From Marasmitruncus massiliensis (GTDB taxonomy: Bacteria; Bacillota; Clostridia; Oscillospirales; Ruminococcaceae): 64,000 nt of DNA. Positions 62,820 through 64,000 of this stretch are shown here, piece after piece. The first letter of the stretch is position 1. Each line of letters starts with the position of its first letter. The notes under the pieces were generated by a model that searched no databases, was not told the origin of the DNA, and saw only the letters and a program-made list of their open reading frames with translations. Both the position numbers and the translations under genes were made by a program. The stretch spans positions 1,092,895-1,156,894 of the forward strand of contig NZ_FYDE01000005.1 of NCBI RefSeq assembly GCF_900186535.1, given 5' to 3'.

Positions 62820-63847
62820 GCCTTCTGGTGGACATCCGAAAGGAGTTTCAGGGATTTTCTCTGAATATGCAGCTGGAAACGGAAGACAAAGAAGTTCTTG
62901 GGATTCTTGGGGAATCCGGCAGCGGCAAAAGTATGACTTTACGCTGCATCGCCGGGATCGTAAAGCCGGACAGCGGCAAAATTGTTCTGAACGGCAAAAC
63001 GCTGTTTGACTCCGAGAAGGGAATCAACCTGCCGCCCCGCAGCCGAAACGTCGGGCTGATGTTTCAAAATTACGCGCTGTTTCCGCATATGACAGTGGAA
63101 CAGAATATCGCCGCGGGGGTAAGGGATAAACAAAAGCATGAAGCGCAGATTGCGAAAATGCTTCGGTTGCTGCATCTGGAGGGCCTGGAAATCCGCCGCC
63201 CGTGGCAGCTTTCCGGGGGGCAGCAGCAGCGGGTGGCTCTGGCGCGGATGATGGCGGCGGAACCGGAAATCCTGCTGTTGGATGAGCCTTTTTCCGCTTT
63301 GGATGGCCGCCTGCGCCAGGAGATCGAATCGGATTTCGCAGAAGCATTGGATACGTTCACAGGCCCGGCGGTGCTGGTTTCCCATAATTTCAACGAGATA
63401 TATCGATACAGTACGCGCACAGCGGTTGTTTCAGGCGGCAAAAAGGTAGAGGAAGGCGGCACAAAATCGCTGCTTGCCAGTCCCGAGCGGATTGCATCGG
63501 CGAGGCTGCTCTGCTGTCCGAATTTGGCCAAACTGGACAACTCGGGGTATGCCCCGGATTGGAACCTTCATTTTGAACCGCCCGCCGCCAAAGAAGGCTG
63601 CGCATGGGTCGGGATATTCGGCGGGGATATCGAGTTTTGTGCCGAGTGGGATGGCTTTCCTGTAAAAATCCGGGAAATATCTGAGACACTTCGTGAAGCC
63701 ACTGTCAGGCTGGAAATGAAGGGGGCACGGGAACCGCTTTACGCCACCTGTTCCAAAACACAGGCGGAAAAAGCCCTGCAGCTGTCCTCCGCCGGTGCAC
63801 TCTTTGCAAAACTCCCCGCGACAAAGCTTCTCTTTTTACAAGACTGA
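62816..63847 (+). CDS. modC: Molybdate ABC transporter ATPase
   Basis: A 343-residue ATPase. Walker A GESGSGKSMTLRCIAG near residue 32, signature [19 protein letters not shown] near 126 and Walker B ILLLDEPFSALDGRLRQEI are intact. The C-terminal extension (about 235-343) takes the place of the TOBE/MOP domain; it has weak similarity to a TOBE fold only. It powers ModB. This is the last gene of the molybdenum operon and is followed by a terminator. Confidence 0.94.
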   Translation: MSLLVDIRKEFQGFSLNMQLETEDKEVLGILGESGSGKSMTLRCIAGIVKPDSGKIVLNGKTLFDSEKGINLPPRSRNVGLMFQNYALFPHMTVEQNIAAGVRDKQKHEAQIAKMLRLLHLEGLEIRRPWQLSGGQQQRVALARMMAAEPEILLLDEPFSALDGRLRQEIESDFAEALDTFTGPAVLVSHNFNEIYRYSTRTAVVSGGKKVEEGGTKSLLASPERIASARLLCCPNLAKLDNSGYAPDWNLHFEPPAAKEGCAWVGIFGGDIEFCAEWDGFPVKIREISETLREATVRLEMKGAREPLYATCSKTQAEKALQLSSAGALFAKLPATKLLFLQD

Positions 63848-63876
63848 AAAAGTGACTGCCGTCAACGCAGACATTA

Positions 63877-63905
63877 AAACTGCCCGTATTCTGCGGGCAG
63901 TTTTT
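63877..63905 (+). terminator. Terminator of the molybdenum operon
   Basis: CTGCCCG / CGGGCAG stem with A/T extensions and a TTTTT tail. Beyond it, to the window end, the sequence is AT-rich with no gene. Confidence 0.85.
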
Positions 63906-64000
63906 AATTTATATAATAAATTTCAAATTGTGAGGGAAAATAAAATTGTGATTCTAAGAAAATATTATTTTTTTAAAAATTATTTAATAAAAATCTATTA

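Noticed and set aside
1..64000. CRISPR arrays, insertion sequences, prophage or integrases
   Set aside because: I saw no regular repeat-spacer pattern, transposase, integrase or phage structural gene; the amidase at 43458-44207 stands alone without phage neighbours.

Overview
The window looks like chromosome from an anaerobic, Gram-positive, mid-GC Clostridia-type bacterium; an Oscillospirales/Ruminococcaceae-like lineage is my inference. Supporting signs are strong Shine-Dalgarno (SD) sites, HrcA with CIRCE operators, a T-box leader, GatCAB, a PerR-rubrerythrin pair, Na+-linked transport, an RND pump without an outer-membrane channel, and a BofC-like protein. I see no insertion sequences, prophage, CRISPR array or rRNA.

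Layout. 1-622: truncated DMT/EamA transporter. 814-4937: MBOAT acyltransferase, DHHW protein and an orphan TRAP-type binding protein, a possible envelope-polymer acylation operon. 4977-9097: class A PBP, BofC-like protein, candidate small RNA, coaX and tRNA-Thr(CGT). 9218-13861: RND pump and adaptor. 14061-14288: HPr-like protein without the phosphorylatable His. 14416-21206: heat-shock operon hrcA-grpE-dnaK-dnaJ with two CIRCE elements, then prmA and rsmE. 21251-24205: VanY-type peptidase, GT-C glycosyltransferase and phospholipase C-like protein. 24258-32140: two amino-acid ABC systems that start divergently, a polar/His-Gln-Cys-type system (minus) and a branched-chain livJHMGF system (plus). 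32202-37959: ybaK, aspS and gatCAB. 37993-40833: ZIP transporter, rubrerythrin/PerR and a DUF975 membrane protein. 40934-42811: sodium:solute symporter behind a T-box whose specifier codon reads UAC (Tyr). 42818-47756: superoxide dismutase, amidase, MetH-activation-like protein, HD hydrolase, cysK and a zinc-ribbon membrane protein.

47873-49427 is the most unusual part. A consensus promoter drives a leader with the hallmarks of a yybP-ykoY (Mn2+) riboswitch, ending in a terminator that competes with its closing helix. Downstream lie an OadB-type Na+ pump beta subunit and a 51-residue OadG-like protein, with no decarboxylase alpha or biotin-carrier subunit nearby.

49509-63847 is a purine and molybdenum island. 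A GntR regulator diverges from guanine deaminase, an NCS2 purine permease and the three xanthine dehydrogenase subunits. A ModE-like regulator with a near-ideal palindromic operator then leads an operon of molybdopterin-binding protein, moaC, moaA, MOSC protein, mogA/moaB and modABC. Purine uptake and deamination, the molybdoenzyme, part of its cofactor pathway and molybdate uptake are thus adjacent.
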